The notes under the pieces were generated by a model. The model searched no databases, was not told the origin of the DNA, and was given only the letters and a program-made list of their open reading frames with translations. A program made the translations under genes and the position numbers. A DNA stretch of 6,859 bases from NCBI GenBank assembly GCA_017515765.1, contig JAFWFF010000046.1:1-6859 (forward strand). The letters run 5' to 3'. Shown here piece after piece: positions 5,889 to 6,859 of the stretch. The DNA comes from Bacillota bacterium (GTDB taxonomy: Bacteria > Bacillota > Clostridia > Peptostreptococcales > Anaerovoracaceae). The first letter of the stretch is position 1; each line of letters begins with the position of its first letter.

Positions 5889-6859
5889 ATGCACGTAGAC
5901 GTTTTGGTCGCGGAAATAGGCTCGACGACGACCGTCGTGAACGCTTTTCTGGGGCTCGATACCGCAAGCCCCGTTTTCTGGGGGCAGGGACAGGCCCCGA
6001 CCTCGGTACTTGAGGGCGACGTAAGGGTCGGCCTTCAGGGAGCCATAGATGACCTTTGCAGAAAAAAGGGCATCACAAGTCTGGAATACGACGAGATGCT
6101 GGCAACGTCTTCCGCAGCGGGCGGACTCAAGATGACGGTGCACGGCCTCGTTTACGATATGACGGCCAAGGCGGCAAAGGAAGCCGCCCTCGGCGCGGGC
6201 GGCATCATCCACCTCGTTACCGCCGGACGCCTCCGCCGCACCGATCTCCCCAAGATCAGGGAGATCAACCCGAACCTCATCCTCATAGCCGGAGGAGTCG
6301 ACTACGGCGAAAGGGACACGGCGATCGCGAACGCGGAGCTGATCCGCGGCATGGGTCTCAAGACCCCGGTCATCTACGCCGGAAACATCGAGAACCAGGA
6401 GGAGATGAAGCTCATCTTCGACGAGGAGAGCGGGCAGAAGCTTTATCTGGTCGACAACGTATACCCGAAGATCGACGAGCTGAACGTCGAGCCCTGCCGC
6501 AAGGTGATCCAGGACGCTTTTGAGCAGCACATCACCAACGCCCCGGGCATGGAGCACGTGCGCGACATGGTGAACGGGCCGATAATCCCGACGCCCGGCG
6601 CTGTCATGGAGGCGACCAAAGTCCTCTACGACTGCCTCGGCGACCTGATGGTCCTCGACGTCGGCGGAGCGACCACCGATCTGCATTCCGTAGCGGTCGA
6701 GTCCGACAAGGTAGCCCGCCTTATGATATCGCCCGAGCCAAAGGCCAAGCGAACGGTCGAAGGAGACCTCGGCGTCTACGTGAACCGCATGAAGGTCATC
6801 GAGTCGATCGGCGAGGAAAAGCTCCGCGAAGAGCTGCAGCGCGACGGGATCGACCTCGA
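5889..6859 (+). CDS. MutL/GlmL-family actin-fold ATPase, 3' end outside window
   Basis: Partial gene: 323 codons are visible, with no stop before the window ends. It belongs to the MutL/GlmL family, proteins encoded beside B12-dependent carbon-skeleton mutases and aminomutases, and presumed to help maintain or reactivate the mutase. Two nucleotide-binding signatures of the sugar kinase/HSP70/actin fold are visible. The first is the phosphate-1 loop EIGSTTTVVNAF at residues 9-20. The second is the phosphate-2 motif LDVGGATTD at 256-264. It is soluble, with no membrane segment. The start at 5889 is supported by AGGAAAGG at 5873-5880, 8 nt upstream. It carries no in-frame TAG in the visible part. 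It follows oraE after a 245-nt gap with a hairpin and inverted repeat, so it may be expressed at a lower level. I infer that its partner here is OraSE; the biochemical role of the family is not firmly settled. Confidence 0.88.
   Translation, partial: MHVDVLVAEIGSTTTVVNAFLGLDTASPVFWGQGQAPTSVLEGDVRVGLQGAIDDLCRKKGITSLEYDEMLATSSAAGGLKMTVHGLVYDMTAKAAKEAALGAGGIIHLVTAGRLRRTDLPKIREINPNLILIAGGVDYGERDTAIANAELIRGMGLKTPVIYAGNIENQEEMKLIFDEESGQKLYLVDNVYPKIDELNVEPCRKVIQDAFEQHITNAPGMEHVRDMVNGPIIPTPGAVMEATKVLYDCLGDLMVLDVGGATTDLHSVAVESDKVARLMISPEPKAKRTVEGDLGVYVNRMKVIESIGEEKLREELQRDGIDL

Overview
The window is one plus-strand operon for anaerobic (oxidative) ornithine fermentation, in the order ord - ortA - ortB - oraS - oraE - mutL/glmL-like ATPase (cut off by the window end). 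Gene content, GC-rich coding with frequent AGA arginine codons, and AGGAG-type ribosome binding sites suggest an anaerobic, amino-acid-fermenting bacterium, most likely a GC-rich clostridial Firmicute. The species cannot be named from this sequence.

Pathway logic (established for the Clostridium sticklandii-type pathway): ornithine racemase (orr, not in the window and perhaps just downstream) makes D-ornithine. OraS/OraE, an adenosylcobalamin- and PLP-dependent 4,5-aminomutase, converts it to 2,4-diaminopentanoate. Ord oxidatively deaminates that to 2-amino-4-oxopentanoate. OrtA/OrtB cleave this with CoA to alanine and acetyl-CoA. The last gene is an actin-fold ATPase of the MutL/GlmL family that accompanies B12-dependent mutases.

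Layout: ord (63-1121); a GC-rich hairpin; ortA (1202-1501) overlapping ortB by one base (ortB 1501-2907); a second strong hairpin; oraS (3015-3380) one base from oraE (3382-5643); a 222-bp imperfect inverted repeat (5633-5854) with a terminator-like hairpin at its centre; and the MutL-like gene (5889 to the end). Subunit pairs are tightly coupled, while the boundaries between enzymes carry hairpins.

The most striking observation is that both large catalytic subunits are interrupted by a single in-frame TAG: ortB at codon 212 (2134-2136) and oraE at codon 477 (4810-4812). In each case the frame, family-conserved sequence and catalytic motifs continue intact on both sides. There are no frameshifts, no other stops, and no convincing restart sites after the TAGs. 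The other four complete genes or subunits end in TAA. The simplest single explanation is that UAG is read as an amino acid in this organism. Candidates are pyrrolysine, a suppressor tRNA, or another reassignment. Paired nonsense mutations or sequence errors cannot be excluded from this window alone. oraE itself seems to end in TAG (5641-5643), inside the left arm of the inverted repeat, with an in-frame TGA 19 codons later. This is either a caveat to, or an interesting extension of, the recoding idea.
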